Assembly: GCF_900112185.1 (NCBI RefSeq) | Contig: NZ_FOKP01000039.1 | Span: 1-38,575 of the forward strand | Length of the DNA stretch: 38,575 nucleotides | Source: Allobosea sp. CRIB-10 | GTDB lineage: Bacteria; Pseudomonadota; Alphaproteobacteria; Rhizobiales; Beijerinckiaceae | Reading direction: 5' to 3' | Shown: positions 1-7,726 of the stretch, piece after piece | Layout of the letters: every line of letters begins with the position of its first letter | Position numbering within the stretch: position 1 is the first letter of the stretch | Notes under the pieces: generated by a model | Databases searched by the model: none | The model's input: the letters and a program-made list of their open reading frames with translations, nothing else | What the model was told of the DNA's origin: nothing | Position numbers and translations under genes: made by a program

Positions 1-114
1 GGCCGACTGCGAGCCCTCCAAGCCAGCCGCTGAAGACCGCCCACCAAACCAGCACCCCAAACAATCGGCCTCAGCCGCGTTTCGCAGAGGAATCCCCGAG
101 GGGAGAAGGAAGAA
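1..114. other. left edge, no gene recognised
   Basis: Stretch downstream of the nitrile hydratase accessory gene. Two frames are open to the window edge, but neither gives a recognisable protein or the codon pattern of neighbouring genes. A short CCCC-TC-GGGG hairpin near 94-103 has no U-run on either strand, so I do not call a terminator. Confidence 0.5.
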
Positions 115-498
115 TCAACCCAGCGGATCGTTCTCCAGCAGGATCGGCTTGCCATGCGGCGTCGCCTCGGCGGCGCGTTCCCAGGCGGCGGCGCGGGCGT
201 CGACGCTATCATGCGAGGCGAGGCCCTTCTCGATCAGGAGATGTTCGAGCGCCTTGCACCAGCGCTCGTAATAGTCGGAGCCGTCGCGGCAGCCGCCATT
301 GGCGAGGGCTTCGCGGATCTCGCCGCCGAGCGCCTGCGCCCATTCGTCGGCGCTGAAGACGCCGCGATTCTGCAGGGCGCAGACGAGCGCGAAGGCCTGC
401 GCCTGCCAGGGCTCGGCGAAGACCGGACCCTCGGCATCGCGCGGGATCGGTGTGCCGGCGGCGAGCGCATCCGCGAGGGCAGCATCAGGCCGGCTCAA
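115..498 (-). CDS. nitrile hydratase accessory protein (P14K/NhlE-like activator family)
   Basis: This 127-residue protein belongs to the small accessory family encoded beside cobalt nitrile hydratases, which resembles the N-terminal half of the beta subunit and helps load metal into the alpha subunit. The sequence shows the family's helical pattern: VFAEPWQAQAFAL, then a WAQALGGEIREAL stretch, then DYYERWCKALEHLL. The start is set at a TTG (498-496) that overlaps the end of nthB by 14 bases; translation from it gives SRPDAALADAL, which fits the family N-terminus. Farther upstream the frame is low-complexity antisense to nthB. The overlap implies translational coupling to nthB. Family assignment is by recognition; the metallochaperone role is inferred from characterised homologues. 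Confidence 0.85.
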   Translation of the reverse strand: MSRPDAALADALAAGTPIPRDAEGPVFAEPWQAQAFALVCALQNRGVFSADEWAQALGGEIREALANGGCRDGSDYYERWCKALEHLLIEKGLASHDSVDARAAAWERAAEATPHGKPILLENDPLG

Positions 499-1144
499 GA
501 TAGCTCTCCCAGGCCTCGATGCTGACGGTCGAAGTCGGATCGGCGTCGCGGCCCCAGAGCTCCGGGCCGCTGAAGACGACGGTGTAGAGCCATTGTGCCG
601 TCTCGGGCGCGCCATGGGCGCCGGTGTCAGGGAAGACATGGCAGCCGGTGACGCGCTCGATCACACCCTGCTTGCCGCGTGCATAGCGCGGCAGGCGGGT
701 GTGATGCTGTGGGTGCATGACGATGGTGCGGACCTTGTCGCCGACCTTGAAGCGGGCCGGCGCGGGTGCCTCGCGCTCATAGGGGAAGCCGCGGCGCAGG
801 ACGGCCTCGACCTCCTCGCCCTTCAGCACCCGCTTGGGCTCGCGGCGGGTGCTGCCGGCAACGCCCGAGGCCAGTTCCTCCTTGCTCAGGAAACCCTGCT
901 GGACCAGCATCTTGTCGAGCGCCGCCAGCCAGATCTGGTAATAGCTCGACGACAGGTATTGCGCCGGCGGCAGGCTTTCGCGGGCATGGCGGATGCCGTC
1001 GATCGTCCAGGCGCCCATGGCGCCGGCGGCGACGTTGATCGCCAGGACCTTCTTCTCCCAATCGGCATGGAAGATCGGTTCGTCCTTCTCCGGCACGACC
1101 GGGCCGAAGCCCATTTGGCCGCCGAGGTCGTGGGCGCTGTTCAT
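485..1144 (-). CDS. nthB: nitrile hydratase, beta subunit
   Basis: Beta subunit (219 residues, usual length) of nitrile hydratase, the cytoplasmic metalloenzyme that hydrates nitriles to amides. The N-terminus MNSAHDLGGQMGFGPV is highly characteristic. The segment IDGIRHARE around residues 48-56 carries arginines of the kind that contact the modified cysteines of the alpha subunit. The C-terminal SH3-like barrel includes FKVGDKVRTI, a conserved HTRLPRYARGKQG stretch and a GPELWG motif. The ATG overlaps the nthA stop codon as ATGA, so alpha and beta are probably made in equal amounts. A single full-length beta chain argues against thiocyanate hydrolase, in which this chain is split. Confidence 0.95.
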   Translation of the reverse strand: MNSAHDLGGQMGFGPVVPEKDEPIFHADWEKKVLAINVAAGAMGAWTIDGIRHARESLPPAQYLSSSYYQIWLAALDKMLVQQGFLSKEELASGVAGSTRREPKRVLKGEEVEAVLRRGFPYEREAPAPARFKVGDKVRTIVMHPQHHTRLPRYARGKQGVIERVTGCHVFPDTGAHGAPETAQWLYTVVFSGPELWGRDADPTSTVSIEAWESYLEPA

Positions 1145-1773
1145 GGCCGGTCCTCGGGGGAAGGCAGGCCGACGCCGATCATAGAGTCGCGGCTGACGAT
1201 CGACGCCAGCTCGTCCTCGCTCCAGCCTTCGGTGCCCGCAGGCCGCATCGGGATGACGATGAACCGCGTCTCGGCGGTCGAATCCCAGACGCGGATGCGC
1301 TGGCCCTCGGGCAGTTTCACGCCGAAATCGGCGAGCGTGCCGCGCGGATCGATCACCGCCTTGGCGCGATAGGGCGGCGATTTGTACCAGACCGGCGGCA
1401 GGCCGAGCACCGGCCATGGATAGCAGGAGCACAGGGTGCAGACGATGAGGTTGTGCTCCTCGGGCGTGTTGAAGCAGGCGACGATGTGCTCGCCGCCACG
1501 CCCGCCATAGCCGAGCTCGGCGACGGCGGCCGTGCCGTCGGCCTTGAGGCGCGCGGCATAGGCCGGATCGCTCCAGGCCTTGGCGACGACGCGGGCGCCG
1601 TTGCGCGGGCCGATCCTGGTCTCGTAGGTATCGATGATCGCGTCGAGCGCGCTGGGGTCGACATAGCCCTTCTCGACCATCAGCGATTCCAGAGCCTTCA
1701 CCCGCGCTTCGATCGGGGTAAAGTGGTTGTCGTGCTCGTGGTCATGATGGTGGTGATGGTCGTGGCCGCTCAT
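1141..1773 (-). CDS. nthA: cobalt-type nitrile hydratase, alpha subunit
   Basis: Catalytic, metal-binding subunit (210 residues). The claw motif VCTLCSCYPW (C112, C115, C117) supplies three thiolate ligands, two of which are oxidised in known enzymes. Threonine at position 113 marks the cobalt type; iron types usually have serine there. Other family landmarks are ARVVAKAWSDPAY, the WYKSPPYRA segment and a C-terminal RPAGTEGWSE stretch. The first 17 residues are unusually rich in His and Asp (MSGHDHHHHHDHEHDNH), suggesting a metal-collecting tail. The gene starts 13 bases after the amidase stop and overlaps nthB by four bases, so it lies in the middle of a five-gene operon. The product is an amide that the adjacent amidase could hydrolyse. 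Confidence 0.96.
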   Translation of the reverse strand: MSGHDHHHHHDHEHDNHFTPIEARVKALESLMVEKGYVDPSALDAIIDTYETRIGPRNGARVVAKAWSDPAYAARLKADGTAAVAELGYGGRGGEHIVACFNTPEEHNLIVCTLCSCYPWPVLGLPPVWYKSPPYRAKAVIDPRGTLADFGVKLPEGQRIRVWDSTAETRFIVIPMRPAGTEGWSEDELASIVSRDSMIGVGLPSPEDRP

Positions 1774-1786
1774 CCGACCCTCCTCG

Positions 1787-2983
1787 TCATGCCAGCCTGA
1801 TCCGCGCCGCCCGCTCGAACTTCACGGCAAAGGCGACGAGCGATTTGTCCGAGCCCTTCGGCCCGATCACCGACAGGCCCAGCGGCGCGTCGTCGCGATG
1901 GGCGACGGGGATCGAAATCTGCGGGAAGCCCGACAAGCCCGCAAGGCAGAGCAGGCGCAGGGCACGGTTGCGGAAATCCTCGAGCTCGGGCTCGCCGGCG
2001 CTGACCAGCGGCGCGACATCGGGCACTGTCGGCAGCATCAGCACGCCGTCCTTGCCGAGCAGGCGAGCAAGCTTCGCGCGGAAGGTCTTTCGCACGCTGT
2101 CGCCGCGGGCGACCTCCGCATCGCTGACCGCCTTGCCGAAGGCGAAACGCTCGGCGACTCCCGGCCCGAGCGGCATGGCGTGGCGTTCGATCATCTTGCC
2201 GTCGGACTGCCAGGCCTCGCGGCCCTGAATCCAGCGAAAAGCCCAGTAGAGCGCGTCCATGTCGCTGACGGCACGCACCGTCTGCGGCTGGCCGAGGATC
2301 GGCACGATCCGCTGCACGACATTGCGCAGGATGCGCTCGGCCTCGGGCACGGCCTGGGCGAAGAGGTCGTCGGCGAGCAGCAGGCGAGGCGTTTCCGGCA
2401 AGGTCACCTTGTCCTTGCCGAGAACGGCGTTGGCGGCGCGGGCGAAGACCTCGCTATCCCGCGCGAAGAAGCCGGCGGTGTCGAGGCTCTCGGCCAGCGG
2501 CCAGGCGCGCTTCAGCGAAAGCCGGCCATGCGTCGGACGGATGCCGAACAGGCCGCCATAGCTCGCCGGCGCCCGCACCGAGCCGCCGGTGTCGGAACCC
2601 AGGCCGATATCGGCGAGCCGCCCGGCGACCGCGGCCATCGATCCGGAGGAGGAGCCGCCGGTGATGCGGTCTGGCACGGCCGGATTGATGGGCGCGCCGA
2701 AATGCGCGTTCTTGCCGTTGAGCGAGAAGGCGAGCTCGTCGGTATGGGTCTTGCCGACGAAGCGGGCACCGGCCTCCAGGAAGGCCTTCACGATCGGCGC
2801 CGTCTTGGTCTTGATTCCCGACTGTGCCAGCACGGTGGGAGAGCCCGCGCCGGTCGGATAGCCCTTGACGTCGAACAGGTCCTTGACCGCGAGTGTCAAC
2901 CCGGCGAGCGGGCCGGAGGAAGCATGTTTCACGGGTGCTTCGGGATAAGGCACGAAGCAGCGGAACGGGTCGTTCTCGATCAT
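1787..2983 (-). CDS. amidase-signature family amidase
   Basis: Serine hydrolase of the amidase signature family (398 residues), expected in the cytosol, converting an amide to acid and ammonia. The Ser-cisSer-Lys triad is visible: K34 in LAVKDLF, S111 in GGSSSGS and S135 in DTGGSVRAP; the 24-residue spacing of the two serines is the family norm. The start is set at ATG 2983 (MIENDPFRCF). An in-frame start ten codons upstream exists, but that extension (MGSWGRSETT) has no family character. The gene lies 30 bases after the gamma-glutamyltransferase-like gene and 13 bases before nthA, the classic nitrile-to-amide-to-acid coupling. Real substrate unknown; at just under 400 residues it resembles small-amide or AtzF/indoleacetamide-type members more than GatA. 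Confidence 0.9.
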   Translation of the reverse strand: MIENDPFRCFVPYPEAPVKHASSGPLAGLTLAVKDLFDVKGYPTGAGSPTVLAQSGIKTKTAPIVKAFLEAGARFVGKTHTDELAFSLNGKNAHFGAPINPAVPDRITGGSSSGSMAAVAGRLADIGLGSDTGGSVRAPASYGGLFGIRPTHGRLSLKRAWPLAESLDTAGFFARDSEVFARAANAVLGKDKVTLPETPRLLLADDLFAQAVPEAERILRNVVQRIVPILGQPQTVRAVSDMDALYWAFRWIQGREAWQSDGKMIERHAMPLGPGVAERFAFGKAVSDAEVARGDSVRKTFRAKLARLLGKDGVLMLPTVPDVAPLVSAGEPELEDFRNRALRLLCLAGLSGFPQISIPVAHRDDAPLGLSVIGPKGSDKSLVAFAVKFERAARIRLA

Positions 2984-3013
2984 GGTCGTCTCAGATCTCC
3001 CCCAAGATCCCAA

Positions 3014-4603
3014 TCAGATGCCGCGGGCGTCGCCGTCCGAGCGCGGGTCATGCGTTGCCTCGACATGGCCCTTCTGGTGCTTCACCAGCATGCCGGCATG
3101 GCCGAACTGGTCGGAATAGGCCTCGCTGTATTCCTCGACCGGGTGCCCGGCGGCGGTCAGCCTCGCCAGCAGCATCGGATCGAAGCGGTTCTCCAGCTTG
3201 AGCGAGATCGAGCCGGCGCCCCAGGTCCGGCCGAAGAGCCAGCGCGGCGCATCGACCGCATCGGCGACACCCTGGCCGAAGCGGTAGCGCGACAGGATCT
3301 GCGCCTGGAACTGCGGCTGTCCGTCGCCGCCCATCGCGCCATAGCTCATGATCCGGCCATCGTCGAAGCGGGCGAGCGGCGGGTTGAGCGTATGGAACGG
3401 CTTGCGGCCGGGCGTCAGCGGGTTGAGCGCCTTCGCATCAAGTGAGAAGGAGACGCCGCGGTTCTGCCAGTTGACGCCGGTCTTGGGCAGGATGCAGCCG
3501 GAGCCGTATTCCCAGTAGAGCGACTGGATATAGGAGACGGCGAGGCCGGAGCCATCGATCGCGCCCATCCAGATCGTGTCGCCTTCCCCGGGCCGGAACG
3601 GCCAGCTCGCGGCGCGCTTGCGGTCGATTCTGGCGGCTTCGCTTTCCAGGGCGGTGTCTGTGAGGAGGCTCGCCGGGTCGACCGTCATGAAAGCCGGGTC
3701 GGTGACGACCTTGTCGCGGATGGCGAGCGCCCGCTTCACCGCCTCGACCAGCCCGTGATGATGGTCGAAGCTCTCCGGCCGGGTGGCGCCGAGCTTCTCG
3801 AAGATGCCGAGGATCATCAGGGCGGTGAGGCCCTGCGTCGGCGGCGGGAAATTGTAGACGGTGAGCCCAGGCAGCTTCAGCGACAGCGCCTGTACGGTTC
3901 GGGCGCGGAAGGCTTCCAGATCGGCGCGGGTGATCGGCGCGCCGATCCGGCCGAGGTCCTCGGCGAGCTCGCGGCCGATATCGCCGCGATAGAAATCGTC
4001 GAGCCCGGCATGGGAAAGCTGCTCCAGCGTCGCACCGAGCGCTGTGGGCTTGCGGCGGTCGCCGGCCTTGGGCCGTTCTCCGCCCGGCCAGAAGAAGTCG
4101 CTGAAGCCGGGCGCCGCCTTCACGGCATCGACTTCCTGCGGCCAGGTACGCAGCTCCGACTCCGAGATGTCGTAGCCTTCGGCGCAATGGCGAATGGCGT
4201 CGGAGAGCAGGTCCTTCAGCGGCACCCTGCCGCCGAGGCTGCTCGATAGGCTAAGCGCCGCCTGCCAGCCTCCGATCGCGCCGGCGACGGTGATCGCCGC
4301 ATCCGGTCCGCGCGCCGGCAGCGTGTCATGCCCCTTCTCGCGATAGCGCTCGATCGTGGCCAGACTCCCCGCCGGGCCGCAGGCCTCGATCGCATGGACC
4401 TTGCCGCCGGGCTCGTGCACCAGCCAGAAGCCGTCGCCGCCGATCGCGTTCATGTGGGGGTAGACGACTGCGATGGTCGCAGCCATGGCGACCATGGCCT
4501 CGATCGCATTGCCGCCTTCCGCGAGAATGGCGCGCCCGGCTTCGGAGGCGAGGCGGTGAGGGGCTGCGACGGCGGCGGCGGCGAAGACGGGAGAATCGGG
4601 CAT
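3014..4603 (-). CDS. gamma-glutamyltransferase-family Ntn-hydrolase, apparently cytoplasmic
   Basis: Gamma-glutamyltransferase/hydrolase superfamily protein (529 residues). These self-cleaving enzymes use a threonine exposed at the new N-terminus of the small subunit to cut gamma-glutamyl bonds. The large-subunit motif GGNAIEAMVAMAAT and the loop NAIGGDGFW are present. The predicted cleavage and nucleophile site is T343 in GEGDTIWMGAID, where classical enzymes have TTH. GAMGGDGQPQFQ and the terminal DPRSDGDARGI are also typical. No signal peptide is visible, unlike periplasmic Ggt, so a cytosolic role is likely. ATG 4603 (MPDSPVF) is chosen; an ATG at 4636 adds 11 uncharacteristic residues. 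First gene of the nitrile operon. The divergent subfamily could hydrolyse something other than glutathione. Confidence 0.87.
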   Translation of the reverse strand: MPDSPVFAAAAVAAPHRLASEAGRAILAEGGNAIEAMVAMAATIAVVYPHMNAIGGDGFWLVHEPGGKVHAIEACGPAGSLATIERYREKGHDTLPARGPDAAITVAGAIGGWQAALSLSSSLGGRVPLKDLLSDAIRHCAEGYDISESELRTWPQEVDAVKAAPGFSDFFWPGGERPKAGDRRKPTALGATLEQLSHAGLDDFYRGDIGRELAEDLGRIGAPITRADLEAFRARTVQALSLKLPGLTVYNFPPPTQGLTALMILGIFEKLGATRPESFDHHHGLVEAVKRALAIRDKVVTDPAFMTVDPASLLTDTALESEAARIDRKRAASWPFRPGEGDTIWMGAIDGSGLAVSYIQSLYWEYGSGCILPKTGVNWQNRGVSFSLDAKALNPLTPGRKPFHTLNPPLARFDDGRIMSYGAMGGDGQPQFQAQILSRYRFGQGVADAVDAPRWLFGRTWGAGSISLKLENRFDPMLLARLTAAGHPVEEYSEAYSDQFGHAGMLVKHQKGHVEATHDPRSDGDARGI

Positions 4604-4716
4604 CAGGTTCTTGTCGTTCGTAAGGGGCGGGACCATTTCGCCGGAAGGCGCGATTTTGTTGCATGCCGACGCCGGCTAGGCTAGGCGGTCCATGCATGGG
4701 TTCCGAGGATAGAAGC

Positions 4717-4956
4717 ATGGCGGCTGGCCGCACCAACTGGCGCAACGTGATCATGGTGGTCTCGCTCGCCATCCTGATCGCGGTCGAGATCTTCGGCGTC
4801 GCGCTGGCGTCCGGCTGGGCGCTCGCCGGCCTGTTTGAGCTCGGGCCGATCGTCGCCTATGTGCTGATGGGCCTGTTCTCGCTGCTCGCCGCCTATGGGC
4901 TGGTGAACTTCATGCGCAGGGTCGTGAAGATCGAGCGCCTGACCCATCGCGGCTGA
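4717..4956 (+). CDS. small two-helix membrane protein, function unknown
   Basis: A 79-residue protein with two hydrophobic stretches, roughly residues 10-32 (VIMVVSLAILIAVEIFGVAL) and 40-62 (LGPIVAYVLMGLFSLLAAYG), followed by a basic cytoplasmic-type tail (MRRVVKIERLTHRG). ATG 4717 is preceded by GAGG eight bases upstream; an in-frame ATG at 4696 has no such site. The gene diverges from the gamma-glutamyltransferase-like gene and ends three bases from the end of the convergent DUF1850 gene. I do not recognise the family. Its codon pattern is like that of its neighbours, so I take it as real. Confidence 0.7.
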   Translation: MAAGRTNWRNVIMVVSLAILIAVEIFGVALASGWALAGLFELGPIVAYVLMGLFSLLAAYGLVNFMRRVVKIERLTHRG

Positions 4957-4959
4957 GGT

Positions 4960-5325
4960 TCAGCCGCACGCCTTCATCACCACCGGGTCGGCATCTGCCG
5001 GCAGCAATTCGTCGAGCGCCCGGCAGCGGCTTTCCACGCAGATCCGCCAGTCGGCGGTCGCGCCGGAGCGTCGCATCACCACCTCACGCAGGGGCGGCAG
5101 CTCCGGTTTCCAGCGCCAGAAGCCGTCGACGAGCTTGGCGCCATCAGGCGGGTCCATGCCGGCGCCGGAGCCCTCGATGCGGGCCTCGGTGATAACGAGG
5201 CCCTCAGGCGTTTCCTGCCAGACCTCCTCCCACAGCGATTTCTGCACCGAATGCCGCCAGGAGAGCGTTATCTCGCTCGCGCCGAGCGAGATAACGAGCG
5301 CACCGGCGGCAAGGCAGATGCTCAC
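4960..5325 (-). CDS. DUF1850 protein, partner of the TRAP permease
   Basis: A 121-residue protein of the DUF1850 family, which is commonly encoded directly after fused TRAP permeases. It starts with GTG overlapping the permease stop as GTGA. It has a short hydrophobic N-terminus (SICLAAGALVISLG), so it is probably exported or membrane-anchored. It then shows the family's ITLSWRHSVQKSLWEEVW block, a GSGAGMDPPDGA motif and a late cysteine pair (RICVESRCRAL) that could form a disulphide in the periplasm. Its molecular role is unknown. Coupling to the permease suggests an accessory or assembly function in TAXI-TRAP transport. Confidence 0.85.
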   Translation of the reverse strand: MSICLAAGALVISLGASEITLSWRHSVQKSLWEEVWQETPEGLVITEARIEGSGAGMDPPDGAKLVDGFWRWKPELPPLREVVMRRSGATADWRICVESRCRALDELLPADADPVVMKACG

Positions 5326-7622
5326 GCGGCCTGCGTGGCGGCCTTGGCGCGCCAGAGATGCAGGCCGATGAGCAAGGCTGCGAGGGCAAAACCAACTTCG
5401 TCGGTCACCGGCAAGGCAAGCACGAGGAAGGCCGCCGCCACAGCCGCCAGCGCCCGTTCCCACAATGCCATCTCGCGCTTGAGGAAGCCGATCGTCGCAG
5501 CGCCCCACAGGCAGATCGCGAGCAGCGTCTTGCCGATGATGTAGACGGCGGCGAAGGCGTAGGCGGTGCCGGTCACGCCCTGGACCGGTTGCAGCATCAA
5601 GGCGGGATCGTAGACCGCCATGAATGGGATGACGAAGCCCGCCATCGCGATCTTGATCGCCTGGAAGCCGATCTTGAAGCCGGATTCCTTGGCGATCGGC
5701 GCGGCTGCGAAGGCGGCGAGCGCGACCGGCGGCGTCAGGTCTGCCATGATGCCGAAATAGAAGACGAACATGTGGCTGACGATCAGCGGCACGCCGAGCT
5801 TGAGCAGGATCGGCGCTGCCAGGGACGAGGTGATGATGTAGTTCGGGATGGTCGGGATGCCCATGCCGAGGATCAGGCTGACGATCATGGTCAGCACCAG
5901 TGCGAGGAAAAGCGATTCCTTGCCGACCGCGACGACCGCGTTGCCGAAGATCGTGCCGACGCCGGTCAGCGTCATCGTGCCGATGACGATGCCGACCACT
6001 GCGCAGGCGACGCCGACCGGAATGGCCTGGCGTGCGCCATCGGCGAGCGCCTCGCGGCAGGCTGCCACCGTCTCGGCGCCGCCTTTGGTGAAGAGGTTGG
6101 CGAGAATCAGCGCCACCACGATGCCGACGATGACGAGGATGCCGTACCAGAAGAAGAAGGCGCAGAGCAGGCCGAGCCCGACCCAGAACAGCACCTTCAG
6201 CGCGATGGCGCCGATGCCGAGGGCGAGCGAGCCGCCGAGGATGAGCACGACGGTCAGCGCCAGGCCGACCGAGCCGGAGAACAGCGGCGTGTAGCCGGCG
6301 AAGAGCAGGTAGACCAGCACGGCGAGCGGCAGGATCAGGAACCATTTCGTCGCCAGCGCCTTGCCGGCGCTCGGCAGCTCCGATCTCGGCAGGCCGATCA
6401 GGCCGCGCTTGCCGGCCTCCAGATGCACGGCGAGGAAGGCCGCCGCATAGTACAGGATGGCCGGCACGATCGCCGCCTGAACGACGGCGGCATAAGGCAC
6501 GTCGATGGTCTCGGCCATGATGAAGGCGACGGCGCCCATCACCGGCGGCATGATCTGTCCGCCCATCGAGGCGGTCGCCTCGACGCCGCCGGCGAAGGCG
6601 GCGCGATAACCGAAGCGCTTCATCAACGGAATGGTGAACTGGCCGGTCGAGACCACGTTGGCGACACCGGAGCCCGAGATCGTGCCCATCAGCGCGGAGG
6701 AGAACACCGCGACCTTGGCCGGGCCGCCGCGGGCCGAGCCGAACAGGCCCATGGCGATGTCGGTGAAGAGCTGGATCATCCCGGCGCGCTCGAGGAAGGA
6801 GCCGAACAGGATGAACAGGAAGATGAAGGTGGCGGAGACGCCGGTCGGCGTCGCATAGATGCCTTCCGTGCCGAAGGACATGTGCTCGATCACCTGGTCG
6901 AGCGAATAGCCGCGATGGTTGAGCGGCGAGGGCAGGTAGTTGCCGAGCAGGCAATAGGCGAGGAAGAGGCCGGAGACGATCGGCAGCGCCGGCCCCATGA
7001 AGCGCCAGCAGATGATGAAGAGCACGGCGATGGCGGTGATGCCGACGACGAGGTCGGACGGCGTCACCTCGCCGGCGCGGGCGACGAGCTCCTCATAGAG
7101 GAACCAGTGATAGAGCCCGACGGCGAAGCCGATTCCGGCCAGGGCCCAGGCGGCGATGGCCTTGATGCGGGTCTCGCTCTTGTGCTGGGCGAGCAGGCCG
7201 CCGGCGACAAGGCAGAGGAAGCCGACATGCAGGGCGCGCAGGATCTGGTTCGGGATCGAGCCACCGAACCGGGCGAGCAGCTCGACGACGACGAAGAGCG
7301 GCAACCAGGCGAGCAGCATTGCGCCCGCGGGCTTGCCCTGGACCTTGCGCAGGACGATCCAGCCGAGCCAGAGCGCCATGGTGACGCGCAGCAGGTCGAT
7401 GATCGAGACACCGGCGAAGCGATGATCGAGCGGAACGTTGAAGGCGGTCGCGATCTGGAACAGCGAGAAGGCGACGGCGATCCAGAATAGCAGCTGGCCT
7501 TGCCAGCCCGGGCCGAAGCCCGGCGGCAAGCCGTGCTCGGGGTCGACGAACTGCTCGGGCTTGTCCGTCGGAACGCCGGCATTGTCCGGCACGGCCAGGG
7601 GCGTTTCCGCTGCGCTGCTCAT
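5322..7622 (-). CDS. TRAP transporter, fused small (4TM) and large (12TM) permease
   Basis: Inner-membrane permease of a TAXI-type TRAP transporter (766 residues), a sodium- or proton-driven secondary importer needing a soluble receptor. The N-terminal quarter is the DctQ-like module (first helices around FWIAVAFSLFQIATAF and LLRVTMALWLGWIV). The rest is the DctM-like module, with the motifs GSGVANVVSTGQFTIPLMK, EATASMGGQIMPPVMGA and, in the second half, GMGIPTIPNYI followed by FGIMADLTPPVALAAFA. Proline- and glycine-rich hairpins of this kind form the ion and substrate site. The gene lies downstream of the receptor gene across an intrinsic terminator and is coupled to DUF1850. Substrate unknown; known TAXI systems carry dicarboxylates or glutamate-like anions. 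Confidence 0.95.
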   Translation of the reverse strand: MSSAAETPLAVPDNAGVPTDKPEQFVDPEHGLPPGFGPGWQGQLLFWIAVAFSLFQIATAFNVPLDHRFAGVSIIDLLRVTMALWLGWIVLRKVQGKPAGAMLLAWLPLFVVVELLARFGGSIPNQILRALHVGFLCLVAGGLLAQHKSETRIKAIAAWALAGIGFAVGLYHWFLYEELVARAGEVTPSDLVVGITAIAVLFIICWRFMGPALPIVSGLFLAYCLLGNYLPSPLNHRGYSLDQVIEHMSFGTEGIYATPTGVSATFIFLFILFGSFLERAGMIQLFTDIAMGLFGSARGGPAKVAVFSSALMGTISGSGVANVVSTGQFTIPLMKRFGYRAAFAGGVEATASMGGQIMPPVMGAVAFIMAETIDVPYAAVVQAAIVPAILYYAAAFLAVHLEAGKRGLIGLPRSELPSAGKALATKWFLILPLAVLVYLLFAGYTPLFSGSVGLALTVVLILGGSLALGIGAIALKVLFWVGLGLLCAFFFWYGILVIVGIVVALILANLFTKGGAETVAACREALADGARQAIPVGVACAVVGIVIGTMTLTGVGTIFGNAVVAVGKESLFLALVLTMIVSLILGMGIPTIPNYIITSSLAAPILLKLGVPLIVSHMFVFYFGIMADLTPPVALAAFAAAPIAKESGFKIGFQAIKIAMAGFVIPFMAVYDPALMLQPVQGVTGTAYAFAAVYIIGKTLLAICLWGAATIGFLKREMALWERALAAVAAAFLVLALPVTDEVGFALAALLIGLHLWRAKAATQAA

Positions 7623-7672
7623 ATCCGTTCCCCGTTCCCTGCGCCTTTGCGGCGTCTAAGCGTTCCAATGAG

Positions 7673-7702
7673 AAAAAGCGAGGCCGGACGAGCCGGCCTC
7701 GC
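7673..7702 (-). terminator. intrinsic terminator between TAXI receptor and TRAP permease
   Basis: On the minus strand a perfect 10-bp stem (GCGAGGCCGG paired with CCGGCCTCGC, five-base loop) is followed directly by five Ts, the classic Rho-independent form. It lies 25 bases after the receptor stop and about 50 bases before the permease start. Partial read-through would give more receptor than permease. Confidence 0.8.
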
Positions 7703-7726
7703 TCAATCGTCCTGCTGATGCTCGGC

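Noticed and set aside
115..639. Longer nitrile hydratase accessory protein from an upstream ATG
   Set aside because: The extra 47 residues are antisense-like low complexity within nthB; the TTG at 498 gives the family N-terminus.
115..1773. Thiocyanate hydrolase instead of nitrile hydratase
   Set aside because: The beta chain is a single 219-residue protein and the accessory protein is separate, whereas thiocyanate hydrolase splits the beta-like part into its alpha and beta chains.
5358..7490. 710-codon open frame on the plus strand across the TRAP permease
   Set aside because: It is the complement of a hydrophobic GC-rich gene: the translation is almost all charged and small residues, with no domain, and the permease on the other strand is unmistakable.
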